Source: a virus
Virus record (IMG/VR): IMGVR_UViG_3300040781_000267
Location: 1 to 56,932 of that record
Reading direction: 5' to 3' (one strand)
DNA length: 56,932 nucleotides
The notes below the pieces were generated by a model that was given only the letters and a program-made list of their open reading frames with translations, was not told the origin of the DNA and searched no databases. Shown here in pieces: positions 35,630-44,849 of this stretch. The position numbers were made by a program, and so were the translations under genes. Position 1 is the stretch's first letter. The number at the start of each line of letters is the position of its first letter.

Positions 35630-36817
35630 TTAAGGTGGCGGATTGCCCGATGTTGTTTCAAACTGAAATCTAAATATTACTTCTAAATTTGTGCCGTTTT
35701 CTCGATAACAGCCATACCACCAATTATCCGGGCCTGGCTTTATATAACTCCACGGTGCGCCGGATGCCGGAGTAGAGGGTAATGTAAGTTCTACATAACT
35801 TGCAGAAAAAGTGCTTCCGTCTGCATCAGTCGAATACCAAAGTCTAGCAGTCTGGTTTTGTGTCATACTTGCCGCCAGCCACATGTAAGACTTTCTGCCC
35901 AGTCGAGTAACTACGTTATAATTACCACTCAACGTAACAGGCGTAAATGTCGGTGAAGTTGGGTTTTTCCACTGCAACACGGCTCCGTTAGATACAACAA
36001 ACAATGAGGTGTCATTTTTATTAGACAAAAACATCTGCGTCGCGGCTATTGCAGGAGTGGTACTTGTAGTAAATGTTGTCATAGTTGGGTCGACGTAAAA
36101 AACTTTAATATCGGTCGCATTCTGCACCAAACAAAAATAACTACCGTCGTTCATTTTAGTCAAACCAACACCGTTTGATGCAATCTGTAATGGCAGCAGA
36201 TCCAAAAATACACCAGTGTAAATATTCTTTCTTTGCAAGCCAACAAAATTATTACTTGCGCTGTTGGGGTCATATACTTGTCTAGCTACTTGCACACAGT
36301 TGTCTCCCCCGTCTAAATCGAACGCACGTGGATCATATAAATTAGACGCGGTATTAATAGTCGGGGAAAGCGCATCGGGGTATGACGAACTCCATGCTGT
36401 ATCAAATGTATATCTTGCCGATGCTCTGTTCGGATCCCAATAGGTAAATAATTGCCACTTATTGCCGTCTCTAATAATCTTAGAAGGAGAATTATTTTTA
36501 ACCCCAACATTGACCATATTAGCCGGCGGATACGGGCCTTCATTTGTCCAGGTATCTCCACCATCCGAACTAATGTATGTATTAAAATCCGGACCATATG
36601 CATTGCCGGGTCCCCACTCGGGAAAAGCAATCACATTCTGTCCGTCAACTTCGAATATGGCACTCGGGTCCGGGTACCAACCGGGATTATTCCAGACGTT
36701 CGATCCTCTTAATATTTCCTCAGCGACAATTGGACCAGTCGGAAAATTAATTGTAAATCCCGGTTTTATTCTGACATTGTTCTCTAATGTCACTTTGCCT
36801 GTTAGTCTAACACTCAC
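35630..36817 (-). CDS. Asp-box (sialidase-like) propeller fibre protein, copy 1
   Basis: 395 residues. An Asp-box S-S-D-G-G-D-T-W appears near residue 85 in a repeated-strand protein, suggesting a sialidase-like propeller. I do not see a full catalytic set. The N-terminus MSVRLTGKVTLENNVRIKPG and the C-terminus FRFQFETTSGNPP are almost identical to the next gene, so the two are tandem duplicates with divergent centres. GAGGAG precedes the ATG. Confidence 0.65.
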   Translation of the reverse strand: MSVRLTGKVTLENNVRIKPGFTINFPTGPIVAEEILRGSNVWNNPGWYPDPSAIFEVDGQNVIAFPEWGPGNAYGPDFNTYISSDGGDTWTNEGPYPPANMVNVGVKNNSPSKIIRDGNKWQLFTYWDPNRASARYTFDTAWSSSYPDALSPTINTASNLYDPRAFDLDGGDNCVQVARQVYDPNSASNNFVGLQRKNIYTGVFLDLLPLQIASNGVGLTKMNDGSYFCLVQNATDIKVFYVDPTMTTFTTSTTPAIAATQMFLSNKNDTSLFVVSNGAVLQWKNPTSPTFTPVTLSGNYNVVTRLGRKSYMWLAASMTQNQTARLWYSTDADGSTFSASYVELTLPSTPASGAPWSYIKPGPDNWWYGCYRENGTNLEVIFRFQFETTSGNPPP

Positions 36818-36833
36818 ATTAACTCCTCAAATC

Positions 36834-38012
36834 TTATTCGGGTGGATTGCCCGATGTTGTTTCAAACTGAAATCTAAATAACACTATTTTGCTCGTCGAG
36901 TTTTCTTTATAAGATCCATACCACCAGTTATCGTGCCCTGGCTTTATATAACAATCGGCAGCGCCCGGGGAGGTCGACTGCGGAGTCGACGGTAAAACAA
37001 GATCTACGTATGTGCTAGAAAATGTGGTTCCTGCTGGATCTGTAGAATACCAAAGTCTCGCATTTACTGAACTTGTAAAACTACCAGCAAGCCACATATA
37101 AGACTTTTTAGCTAAACGTGTGCTATTAGTCAATAAATTTCCATTTAATGTTATTTCCGGATACGGGGCTGCTGTTTGTGGAGCAGTCCACTGATATACT
37201 CGTCCTCTGTATGACCCACCGGTTCCTATTACTAAGGCAGTGTCGTTTGTTGCCGGATAGCACAGAGACCCTGTTCTAGTATCTTGGCTCAGCAATGCTG
37301 TTGTCATGTTGTTATCGATGTAATACATCTTCGAGCCTACGAATGCAAGGTAATTGCCGTTTCCTAGTTTTTGTAAATTCGAACTATTAGTAATTGGCTC
37401 CACTACTAAAGAGTCCAATATAACGCCGGTGTTTATATCACGACGCATAATACCTACGTTGTTTCCGTTTACTAGTCGAGAAAAATGCACAAAGTTTCCG
37501 TTGCCGTCTAACTGAAACCCATAATAACCATAATTATATGTGGTGTCATTAGTAACCGGAAATCGCGGCCAGGGATAGTTATTCGACCATACTGTTGCCA
37601 TGGGGTCTGTGGTATATCTTGCACTTACTCTGTTATCGGCCCAGTATGCATACAATAACCACCCGCCATTATACCACACTGCCCTATTCGGGGCGGGCGG
37701 TTGATTTCTCGGGTATCCGGCACCAAGAGTCGGATAGTCTGCACCCTTTGTGAAGGTATCGCCATAGTCATCACTAACGAATGTTTCTATACGATTACTA
37801 GTCGGGTTGAGTCCAGCAAATGCAAGCATATAATTTTCGTGTATATTGAAGATAGACTCTGTGCTGCCTAGTCTGTTCGACGGACCGCCTGTATAGTTTG
37901 CTTTAAAAATTTCCTCAGCAACGATCGGGCTGGTCGGAAAATTAATTGTAAATCCTGGTTTTATTCTGACATTATTTTCTAATGTCACTTTGCCTGTTAG
38001 TCTAACACCCAT
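36834..38012 (-). CDS. Asp-box-like propeller fibre protein, copy 2
   Basis: 392 residues, paralogue of copy 1. Both ends are conserved (VRLTGKVTLENNVRIKPG; FRFQFETTSGNPP) while the central 300 residues differ; the Asp-box is degraded to SDDYGDTF. The gene lies one base after the 833-residue tailspike and 16 bp before copy 1. The pattern suggests diversification of a binding surface on a constant frame. Confidence 0.65.
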   Translation of the reverse strand: MGVRLTGKVTLENNVRIKPGFTINFPTSPIVAEEIFKANYTGGPSNRLGSTESIFNIHENYMLAFAGLNPTSNRIETFVSDDYGDTFTKGADYPTLGAGYPRNQPPAPNRAVWYNGGWLLYAYWADNRVSARYTTDPMATVWSNNYPWPRFPVTNDTTYNYGYYGFQLDGNGNFVHFSRLVNGNNVGIMRRDINTGVILDSLVVEPITNSSNLQKLGNGNYLAFVGSKMYYIDNNMTTALLSQDTRTGSLCYPATNDTALVIGTGGSYRGRVYQWTAPQTAAPYPEITLNGNLLTNSTRLAKKSYMWLAGSFTSSVNARLWYSTDPAGTTFSSTYVDLVLPSTPQSTSPGAADCYIKPGHDNWWYGSYKENSTSKIVLFRFQFETTSGNPPE

Positions 38013-38013
38013 A

Positions 38014-40515
38014 TTACTGTACCGTCCTTGATATCTCGTAAATAGCGGTGCCGTCGCTAACTAATGTCAACGCTGAATTTGCAGTAAATCCCTGAGACGT
38101 GGAGCCGGACAAGTTTATATTTCCGGTATTACTTACAGTAACCGCACTAGTAAACAATAAAGTAAACGGAACGCCCATAGGAACAGTTGCTATATTTATA
38201 TCATCGATTTGTGTTGTCCCGGTTATTCGAATTACACTTGCAAAATCAACAACACTGACTGTTGCTGCTGATGCTAGTATAGGGAAAGAGGGCAGGTTCG
38301 GCGAAGCATCTGATATACGAGTACAATCGGAGTATGTATTATTGCCGACTATCCAGCCATCGGTTTTTACAACAGCGGCATCGTTTGTCATTACTGCGGT
38401 GCCTATGTTTCTGAAAGAGTTGCCATTTACAGAAACAGTTCCTGCACTCGACTCACGTCTAATAGCGTAGTCCCAATCACTAAACATGCAGTTCGAAACA
38501 GTAACATCACCCGAAGTAACCGTTACGATTGCTCCGCTAGTTACGTGCCATGTTGCACATCCTTCAATTAACACAGGCAGTGTGTCAACTCCTGTTGCAG
38601 TAGTCGAGATTAAGTATGGATTCTGTTTAGAGAATGCGGTGCAACCCAATAGTCTAATTCTTTTTGCTGAGCCAGATACATAGAAACCTGTACCTGTTAC
38701 GTTTGTCGGGTCGTTTGCATCGGCGTCACTTTGACAATTTTGCAATGTTGCAGTTGATGTTCCGTTTAAGCTATAACCAATCTGATAGTGATAGCACAAA
38801 CAATCAACTAATTGTACCCAGTCGACATTGTCTACCATCTCAAACGCGATGCCGCTTCGATAGTTAATACCTGTTGTGGGGTTTCCTGCTGTTAGGAAAG
38901 GCCAGCCGTGACAATTTTCTACTAATGGTCGGTCGCCTGTTGTCTCTAATCTTATGCCAGATAGACAATCGAATTTGATGTCTCGTAACCAAACACGATT
39001 AGTTTTATCAGCGCCGACTGTATCTAGTGCCTGAGCAAATCCTAAAATGTTAACGTTGTGTACCTTCACATCATGCGATGCTTGGCCGAGGTTGGGTCCG
39101 TCTAAGTAAATTGCAGTTCCTGCAAAATCGCTTGTGTCGACAACCGGATATGCTAGATCATTATTGAGTAATGTAAATCCGTATAGTGATGCGTTCTCTC
39201 GAACAGTAATCTGCACACCGGTACCTAGGTAAAGTAATCCAGCCCAGGCAGGTTTTGTACCCGACAATCCAAAGTTTCTAACAATAGGGGCGCCGGCTTG
39301 TCTTACGAGCGATACATTTCTCTTAACATCAAGCGACGAATCTATAAACCATGTACCTTCGGTCGGTATAGATACCATGCCGCCGTTGGCACCAAGATAA
39401 TCAATTGCATTTTGAAACGCGGCGCTATCGTCTGTTACTCCGTCGCCGACTGCACCAAAATCAACTACACTGACTACGGTCGGCGCTTTATTTTCCCATG
39501 CTGCTGCTGTTGTGTTGTAAACTAATCTATCGGCGTTTGCAACAGACGTTATAACCACATCGCCTAATTGATCTAAGTCGTAGTCACCTTCCTCCGCAAC
39601 AACAATACCGGATCGTCCAAACACAGTAGTAACAGGAGCAGTGGTGGCTGTAACATACCCAACGTCATTTAATAAATCACCTACATTGTCGCCTGCTTGT
39701 AGTGCGCTGTCTGCTAACGTTCCTTGTGCTGCTGTTGCATATAAGTCATCTAATGTAACTACACCGGTCCTGCCGTCTACGCTGTCGACTGGTACAGATG
39801 CTGATGTAATATAGCCAGCATCGTTTACTAATTCGGAGATATCGTCGCCGGGCTGAAGTGCGCTGTCTGCTAAGGTACCCTGTGCTACTGTTGCATAATA
39901 TGCAGAATAGTCGCCGGGCAATGCAACAACATTACCGGCCCGGCCAAATACGCTCGATACTAGTGCAGCTGGAACTTCAGCAAGCGTAATATAGCCCGCA
40001 TCGTTTGTGAAAACTGATATATTATCGCCGAGTGCTGTATAATTTGCGTCATTAATTAAGGAGCTTACATTATCGTTTGGTTGTAGTGCGCTATCTGCTA
40101 GTATTCCTTGTGATTCAGATGCGTAAAATGCAGAATAGTCACTTTCCTCTGCAACGATAACACCCGTACGACCAAATACAGAATCAACTACACCAACTGT
40201 AGACGAAGGTACAAAGTTAGTCCCGTCCCATTCTAAAAATTGTCCAACGGTAGGTGGAGTAGTAGTGATATCTACATCGCTCATTTGTCCGATACTATAG
40301 TCGCCATCTTCTGCAACAACGACGCCGGCGCGGCCAAATACAGAATCAACGGCGCCGCCAGCTGCTGGCACAAATATTAATCCATCTTCAGTAGCGTTTA
40401 CTACTACTGCTTGGTTTGCTGCGCCAGTGTAATCTACCGGAGTATCCGTTAGACCCGTAAATGCAAGACCTACTCCGGTTCTTGTTACTGTTTGCCCTGT
40501 TACTATTAATGCCAT
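38014..40515 (-). CDS. tailspike with pectate-lyase-3 beta-helix
   Basis: 833 residues. N-terminus MALIVTGQTVTRTGVGLAFT, then six to seven modules with VDSVFGRTGVIVAEESDY and TLADSALQPGD, then from about residue 350 VVDFGAVGDGVTDDSAAFQN, the signature of pectate-lyase-3 folds in phage depolymerases. The remainder is a right-handed beta-helix and a small C-terminal cap. Expected to bind and possibly cleave a host surface polysaccharide. AGGGG lies before the ATG. Confidence 0.8.
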   Translation of the reverse strand: MALIVTGQTVTRTGVGLAFTGLTDTPVDYTGAANQAVVVNATEDGLIFVPAAGGAVDSVFGRAGVVVAEDGDYSIGQMSDVDITTTPPTVGQFLEWDGTNFVPSSTVGVVDSVFGRTGVIVAEESDYSAFYASESQGILADSALQPNDNVSSLINDANYTALGDNISVFTNDAGYITLAEVPAALVSSVFGRAGNVVALPGDYSAYYATVAQGTLADSALQPGDDISELVNDAGYITSASVPVDSVDGRTGVVTLDDLYATAAQGTLADSALQAGDNVGDLLNDVGYVTATTAPVTTVFGRSGIVVAEEGDYDLDQLGDVVITSVANADRLVYNTTAAAWENKAPTVVSVVDFGAVGDGVTDDSAAFQNAIDYLGANGGMVSIPTEGTWFIDSSLDVKRNVSLVRQAGAPIVRNFGLSGTKPAWAGLLYLGTGVQITVRENASLYGFTLLNNDLAYPVVDTSDFAGTAIYLDGPNLGQASHDVKVHNVNILGFAQALDTVGADKTNRVWLRDIKFDCLSGIRLETTGDRPLVENCHGWPFLTAGNPTTGINYRSGIAFEMVDNVDWVQLVDCLCYHYQIGYSLNGTSTATLQNCQSDADANDPTNVTGTGFYVSGSAKRIRLLGCTAFSKQNPYLISTTATGVDTLPVLIEGCATWHVTSGAIVTVTSGDVTVSNCMFSDWDYAIRRESSAGTVSVNGNSFRNIGTAVMTNDAAVVKTDGWIVGNNTYSDCTRISDASPNLPSFPILASAATVSVVDFASVIRITGTTQIDDINIATVPMGVPFTLLFTSAVTVSNTGNINLSGSTSQGFTANSALTLVSDGTAIYEISRTVQ

Positions 40516-40542
40516 GTTTGCCCCTAATTATAATACTATTTC

Positions 40543-43500
40543 TTAAGATAAGTTGAAACCAACTACCTTGTTAAGTCCGGTTGCACTATCAGTGAACCCG
40601 GTAGATATGTTACCACGGACATTATTATTTGTAACCATATAGCCGTCGCCAACACCAGCGTCTATCCATATACCGTGCGTCTGGGTGTTAGAAAATCCCG
40701 ACATAGGTCTAAATGTGCCGTTGCGGATAGAAAAGTCACTTATGTCCTTATGTATTGCTACTCCATTATTACTGTTACCGGAAGCCACAGAGGCATCGAT
40801 TGTAACATTAACTGGCAGTGTTACTCCAACAACACTATTAGCAACCGTATACCCGTCAACAGTGTTATTATACGAACGATGCCCTAGTATCTGTATACCA
40901 TCGATGGATCCTGTGCCGTATTGCTCAATAAAGATGCCGCTTCCGCCATTACTGGCTGTCCAGCAATCCGAGAAGTTGCACCCCTTAATTGCATTGTCAC
41001 CGCCGGCAATATAAATCCCGTGTCCGCTTACAGAAGAATCAAATGCACACTGATTAACAAAGCACCAGCTTATCTCGCCGAGGTCAGCTGTCATAAGCAT
41101 CCCGTGTCCGCTCTTGATAAAGTCACAGTCTGTCATCCAAACAGCGCCTGTTCCACGTATCCAGCACCCTGCATAAGGCTCTGTCCCGGTGTTGTCAGTT
41201 ACAACCCGTGTAACAAAAATATCATTACCGGCATCGATTCGTATGCAAGCGGAATTGGCTGCAACAAAAACTGTGTCGTTTATTTCAACATCAGTTATTG
41301 CTAGCACAACTGCATTAGTAATGTGTATTCCGTAAGTGTGCTTATCGATTCTAAGACGTTGGTACTGCCCATTTGAAGCAGCATCGGAATAAATGCCGGC
41401 GCCTGCTGTTTTAGTTACTGAAGAAGTTATAGACATACTATCTATAGAAATGTATCTAATATTATCACCAACATTAAAACTATGTGCTGTTGTACTAGTG
41501 TTCCTAATAACCGTAGCATCTACACCGGCTCCTAATAAGTGAATACCGAAATAATCTACGTCAAGTTCTGCGCCGATGTTATATGTGCCCGTCGGAAAGA
41601 ACACTGTGCCGCCCGTAGCGGATACAGAGTTAATTGCTGTCTGAATTGCTGCTCTGTCATCTGTGCTACCGTTGCCTGTTGCGCCAAAGTCTTTCACATT
41701 AACATAAATCCTGTCAACTGGCTGCAACGAAGTATCTGCCAAAGCACCCTGCGCCGCTGTTGCTATTGCTGCAAACGACAGTGTTCCGAGACCATCAGTA
41801 ACAAGTGCGTTATTAGCAGCACCGTCTGCAGATGGCCACGCAAGGTTCTGTAGAATTAAAGTTGCGCCGGCTGTTATACTTAGATTTTCGCCCGGGTCCG
41901 ATACAATTGCACCATTGCCGGAAAATCCGCAAACAACTGCTCCTAGTCCGTCTGGTACTAAATTAATATCTGCATCGGATCCGGCAGCCGTGACTATCGA
42001 AAATCCGTTTACGTCTAAATCTCCGCCGAGTTGCGGAGTAGTGTCGTCGACTACGTCTTGCAGATAAAATGCCGAGTAATCTCCTACTTCTGCAACAACA
42101 ACACCGGTACGACCAAACACAGAATCAACTGCGCCGCCTGCACTTATAGTAGTCCACGAAAGTGTTCCGGCGCCATCTGTTGTTAGTGCCTGGCCAACGG
42201 TACCATCTGCCAGCGGCCATTCTTGATTATTTAAAAATAATGATGTGTCGGATTGTACATATAATGCTTGGCCAACATCAGATTCGATTACGCCATCTGC
42301 TCCGGCGTTTCCGACAATCACTGTGCCAGCAGTGTCTGGAATAAGACTTATATCTGCACCAGATTCGATTGTTAGCGACTCGCCTGCTGCTGATGATATC
42401 ACGCCGGCTGCTCCTGGTGTGCCGATTGACAGGGCGCCAGTTCCGTCTGGTATTATAGTGACGTCGGCGTTGCTGCCAGGTGATGTGATCAATGCAAACC
42501 CATCTGTTGTTAAGTTGCCGCCTAGTGCAGGCGATGCGCCTGACACGCCGTCCCATCCAGATCCACCGCCGCCACCTGTTATCCAAGATAAGTTACCAGA
42601 TCCATCAGTAGACAAAACCTGACCTGCTGTGCCGTCGGTACTTGGCCATGTTTGTCCTAATAGAATTAGATCTACATCAGGATCAATATAAAGAGACTGT
42701 CCTACATCAGTGGACAATACGGCTGGGGCGCCGGTGTTACCAAAAATAACTTCACCGCCGTTGTCTGGAATAAGATTAATGTCGGCCCCGGAGCCAGGAG
42801 CAGTAATAATAGCAGAACCATTTACGTCTAAATTGCCGCCTAGTTGCGGAGTAGTGTCGTCGACTAAATCTTCTAAATAAAAGGCAGAATAGTCGCCTGC
42901 TTCCGCAACAACAACACCAGTACGACCAAACACAGAGGTAACATTGCCTGTTCCGCCGCTCGGGGTAGACCAATACAACACCCCGATACCGTTTGTAGTT
43001 AGTACCTGGCCAGCGGTTCCGAATACTTTCGGGTATACATTATTTTGTATTAGCAAATCCCCGTCTGCGTTAAGAAAAAGAGACTGTCCTACGTTTGCTT
43101 TAATTTTACCAGGAACCGGAGTTGAACCGATAATAACTGATCCATTTCCGTTTGGTATTATTTTAATATCTTGGTTGGCAGTAACACTTACGATGTTGTG
43201 ACCATTTACGTCTAAATTGCCGCCTAACTGTGGCGAAGGGTCGTCTACTACTGCGGTCAAATATGTCCCTCCGGCGCCCCACTGCAAATTGCCGGATCCA
43301 TCTGTAGTGAGTGCTTGGCCAGCGATGCCATCTACATTCGGCCATGTCAGTCCTTGTATCACAACATCGCCTAACGACTGAAGTGTTAATACCGTGTCTG
43401 CTTCAACTGTCAACGGCTGGGCAGTATCAGATGATAGAATGCCCGGTTGCCCTAGGCCTCCCATAATAACTTCACCTGTGCCGTCCGGTGCAATAACAAT

Positions 43501-43770
43501 ATCTTGGTTAGTACCGGTCGATGTAAAGATATCATATCCGTTTGTGTTTAGTGGTCCGCCTAAAACAGGTAGCGGGTCATCTTCAACTGCCTGTAATCCC
43601 GTCGGATTCGACTGTGTAAAAACAACACCGTCCTCGGTTACATTTACAGTTAGGTAATATCCGCCAGAACCGGCGTAAGATGAAGGGGTATCTGTTAGTT
43701 CGAGGAAAGTTTGTGCTCCGGCCAGCAGTGTCGGCCCTTGCAATTCTACCCCTGATAATATTAGACCCAT
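40543..43770 (-). CDS. long tailspike with pectate-lyase-3 beta-helix
   Basis: 1075 residues, the largest fibre of this cluster. N-terminus MGLILSGVELQGPTLLAGAQ. About seven repeats of 85-95 residues combine DDTTPQLGGNLDVNG, SADINLIPD-like and TWPSTDGTAGQVLSTDGSG segments. From about 690 VNVKDFGATGNGSTDDRAAI begins a pectate-lyase-3 beta-helix. The shared shaft modules with the 833-residue spike suggest recombination between them. It is the first gene of the fibre operon, after a late promoter at 43801-43808. Confidence 0.8.
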   Translation of the reverse strand: MGLILSGVELQGPTLLAGAQTFLELTDTPSSYAGSGGYYLTVNVTEDGVVFTQSNPTGLQAVEDDPLPVLGGPLNTNGYDIFTSTGTNQDIVIAPDGTGEVIMGGLGQPGILSSDTAQPLTVEADTVLTLQSLGDVVIQGLTWPNVDGIAGQALTTDGSGNLQWGAGGTYLTAVVDDPSPQLGGNLDVNGHNIVSVTANQDIKIIPNGNGSVIIGSTPVPGKIKANVGQSLFLNADGDLLIQNNVYPKVFGTAGQVLTTNGIGVLYWSTPSGGTGNVTSVFGRTGVVVAEAGDYSAFYLEDLVDDTTPQLGGNLDVNGSAIITAPGSGADINLIPDNGGEVIFGNTGAPAVLSTDVGQSLYIDPDVDLILLGQTWPSTDGTAGQVLSTDGSGNLSWITGGGGGSGWDGVSGASPALGGNLTTDGFALITSPGSNADVTIIPDGTGALSIGTPGAAGVISSAAGESLTIESGADISLIPDTAGTVIVGNAGADGVIESDVGQALYVQSDTSLFLNNQEWPLADGTVGQALTTDGAGTLSWTTISAGGAVDSVFGRTGVVVAEVGDYSAFYLQDVVDDTTPQLGGDLDVNGFSIVTAAGSDADINLVPDGLGAVVCGFSGNGAIVSDPGENLSITAGATLILQNLAWPSADGAANNALVTDGLGTLSFAAIATAAQGALADTSLQPVDRIYVNVKDFGATGNGSTDDRAAIQTAINSVSATGGTVFFPTGTYNIGAELDVDYFGIHLLGAGVDATVIRNTSTTAHSFNVGDNIRYISIDSMSITSSVTKTAGAGIYSDAASNGQYQRLRIDKHTYGIHITNAVVLAITDVEINDTVFVAANSACIRIDAGNDIFVTRVVTDNTGTEPYAGCWIRGTGAVWMTDCDFIKSGHGMLMTADLGEISWCFVNQCAFDSSVSGHGIYIAGGDNAIKGCNFSDCWTASNGGSGIFIEQYGTGSIDGIQILGHRSYNNTVDGYTVANSVVGVTLPVNVTIDASVASGNSNNGVAIHKDISDFSIRNGTFRPMSGFSNTQTHGIWIDAGVGDGYMVTNNNVRGNISTGFTDSATGLNKVVGFNLS

Positions 43771-43800
43771 ATTAATACTCCATAATAACTTAATTATGTG

Positions 43801-43808
43801 TATTTATC
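43801..43808 (-). promoter_or_regulatory. late promoter GATAAATA of the fibre operon
   Basis: GATAAATAC on the minus strand, 31 bp before the 1075-residue tailspike. Confidence 0.75.
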
Positions 43809-43839
43809 GTCTAAAGCTAGAATAGGAAATTTAGGAAGA

Positions 43840-43926
43840 TGGTGCCCTCCGAGGGAATCGAACCCATTGGCATCCTTCCCGAGTTTTAAGCCGGTGCCTT
43901 AGGAGGGCACTTCGGGGACGGAGGGC
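43840..43926 (-). tRNA. irregular tRNA, possibly Leu
   Basis: The 3' part is good: T-arm loop TTCGATT, acceptor strand GGAGGGC, A and an encoded CCA. Two copies of the 5' strand GCCCTCC exist, at 43902-43908 and 43920-43926. The outer one gives 87 nt, the length of a class II tRNA, with CTTAAAA (TAA) near the expected loop, but the D-arm and the anticodon stem pair poorly. The inner one gives 69 nt and no D-arm. Isotype uncertain; could be decayed. Confidence 0.45.
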
Positions 43927-43929
43927 GTA

Positions 43930-44050
43930 AAGTGGGGGTCACCGCTTCCCCCACACTGGAGACTTTAAGATTTTCTAAGGTTTTCGCTAGACGTACATCA
44001 CTGAGCGGTGCTAGCACCGATGTCTCTTTACCTTAAACGTCGTACGGTGT
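43930..44050 (-). ncRNA. candidate structured RNA upstream of the irregular tRNA
   Basis: Non-coding stretch after a perfect late promoter. It contains a 14-bp palindrome (44006-44019) nested in ACATC/GATGT, a hairpin GTGGGGG/CCCCCAC (43932-43954) and a GAGAC/GTCTC long-range pair. It may be a leader processed from the tRNA precursor or a separate RNA. Confidence 0.35.
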
Positions 44051-44052
44051 TG

Positions 44053-44060
44053 TATTTATA
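44053..44060 (-). promoter_or_regulatory. late promoter TATAAATA overlapping a stop codon
   Basis: Exact late consensus overlapping the TAA of the QueC-like gene. The only things downstream are the structured RNA and tRNA, so it seems to serve RNA genes. Confidence 0.7.
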
Positions 44061-44703
44061 AAGTAACCGATGATATTTTCCGATACTTGCATTTGTAACA
44101 CTTACCACACGACTTAAATGCATCTTTTGCAGGGTATTTCGGTGTAATACAAGACACTACTTTCCTACGAATAGGTGTCGGTAATAATGTATATGCTTGC
44201 TTCATGGTCAAATCGGCATACGGAAATTCGAGCGACAGCGACGGAGAATGATCTGACAACTGAACAGACGACTCGAATATCTTGCTAGCTTTCTCTAACA
44301 AACGTCGATATGAGTCGTTTTCGTCGATATCTGTTTTTGTTGTTCCAAAAACTACCCTATCTATTCCGGGATTTCCGGCTGCAATATTTGCTGCCATAAA
44401 TGCAACTGCATCTAATTCTAAAACATTCCTCGAATATCTAGGCGGAATCATAAACTTAGTATCTACTGTACTCTCAGCAAAGAAAAACTTACGGTATTTT
44501 TTCTTGCCTTGAATATAATCAATTACAGATTTACATGCAATCGATTCAGCTAGTGCTTTATTTCTAGAATCTAGAAAATGTACATGATGTACTATAATAT
44601 CGTGATCTTTATACTTCGACTCTGTCAGTAAATCCACCAACAATGCAGTAGAGGATATGCCGCCAGACCACATTAGCAGTATTGCAGGGACTGTTTCGCT
44701 CAT
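44056..44703 (-). CDS. QueC-like PP-loop ATPase
   Basis: 215 residues. The N-terminal PP-loop is W-S-G-G-I-S-S-T at 12-19 (canonical SGGxDS, with Asp replaced by Ser), and the C-terminus has CGKCYKCKYR with a further Cys upstream, like the zinc site of QueC. QueC makes the 7-deazaguanine precursor preQ0, used for tRNA queuosine or for DNA modification in phages. The altered PP-loop and lack of other queuosine genes here leave the reaction uncertain. It starts 13 bases after the CCA end of tRNA-Ser(CGA), probably on the same transcript. Confidence 0.6.
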   Translation of the reverse strand: MSETVPAILLMWSGGISSTALLVDLLTESKYKDHDIIVHHVHFLDSRNKALAESIACKSVIDYIQGKKKYRKFFFAESTVDTKFMIPPRYSRNVLELDAVAFMAANIAAGNPGIDRVVFGTTKTDIDENDSYRRLLEKASKIFESSVQLSDHSPSLSLEFPYADLTMKQAYTLLPTPIRRKVVSCITPKYPAKDAFKSCGKCYKCKYRKISSVTL

Positions 44704-44716
44704 TATTATCTCTTAG

Positions 44717-44804
44717 TGGCGGAAGGCGGAGGTCTCGATCCCCATGCCCGTTAAGGCACGAACTGTTTTCGAGGCAGTCTTAGCTCCTAGCTAATTCACC
44801 TTCC
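44717..44804 (-). tRNA. tRNA-Ser(CGA)
   Basis: Acceptor GGAAGGT/GCCTTCC, D-arm TTAGC/GCTAA, anticodon loop CTCGAAA (CGA), long variable arm GTGCC/GGCAT and encoded CCA. One C-A mismatch closes the anticodon stem. Confidence 0.88.
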
Positions 44805-44814
44805 ATTATAACAG

Positions 44815-44822
44815 TATTTATC
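44815..44822 (-). promoter_or_regulatory. late promoter GATAAATA before tRNA-Ser(CGA)
   Basis: GATAAATAC 10 bp upstream of the tRNA; would cotranscribe the QueC-like gene. Confidence 0.65.
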
Positions 44823-44843
44823 ACTGCGAGACAAGCTCGCAGT
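44823..44843. terminator. hairpin after the Ro60 gene
   Basis: ACTGCGAG/CTCGCAGT, 8 bp. Lies directly after the Ro60 stop. The T-tract follows on the plus strand only, so minus-strand termination would be weak and the hairpin may protect the mRNA end. Confidence 0.5.
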
Positions 44844-44849
44844 TTTATT

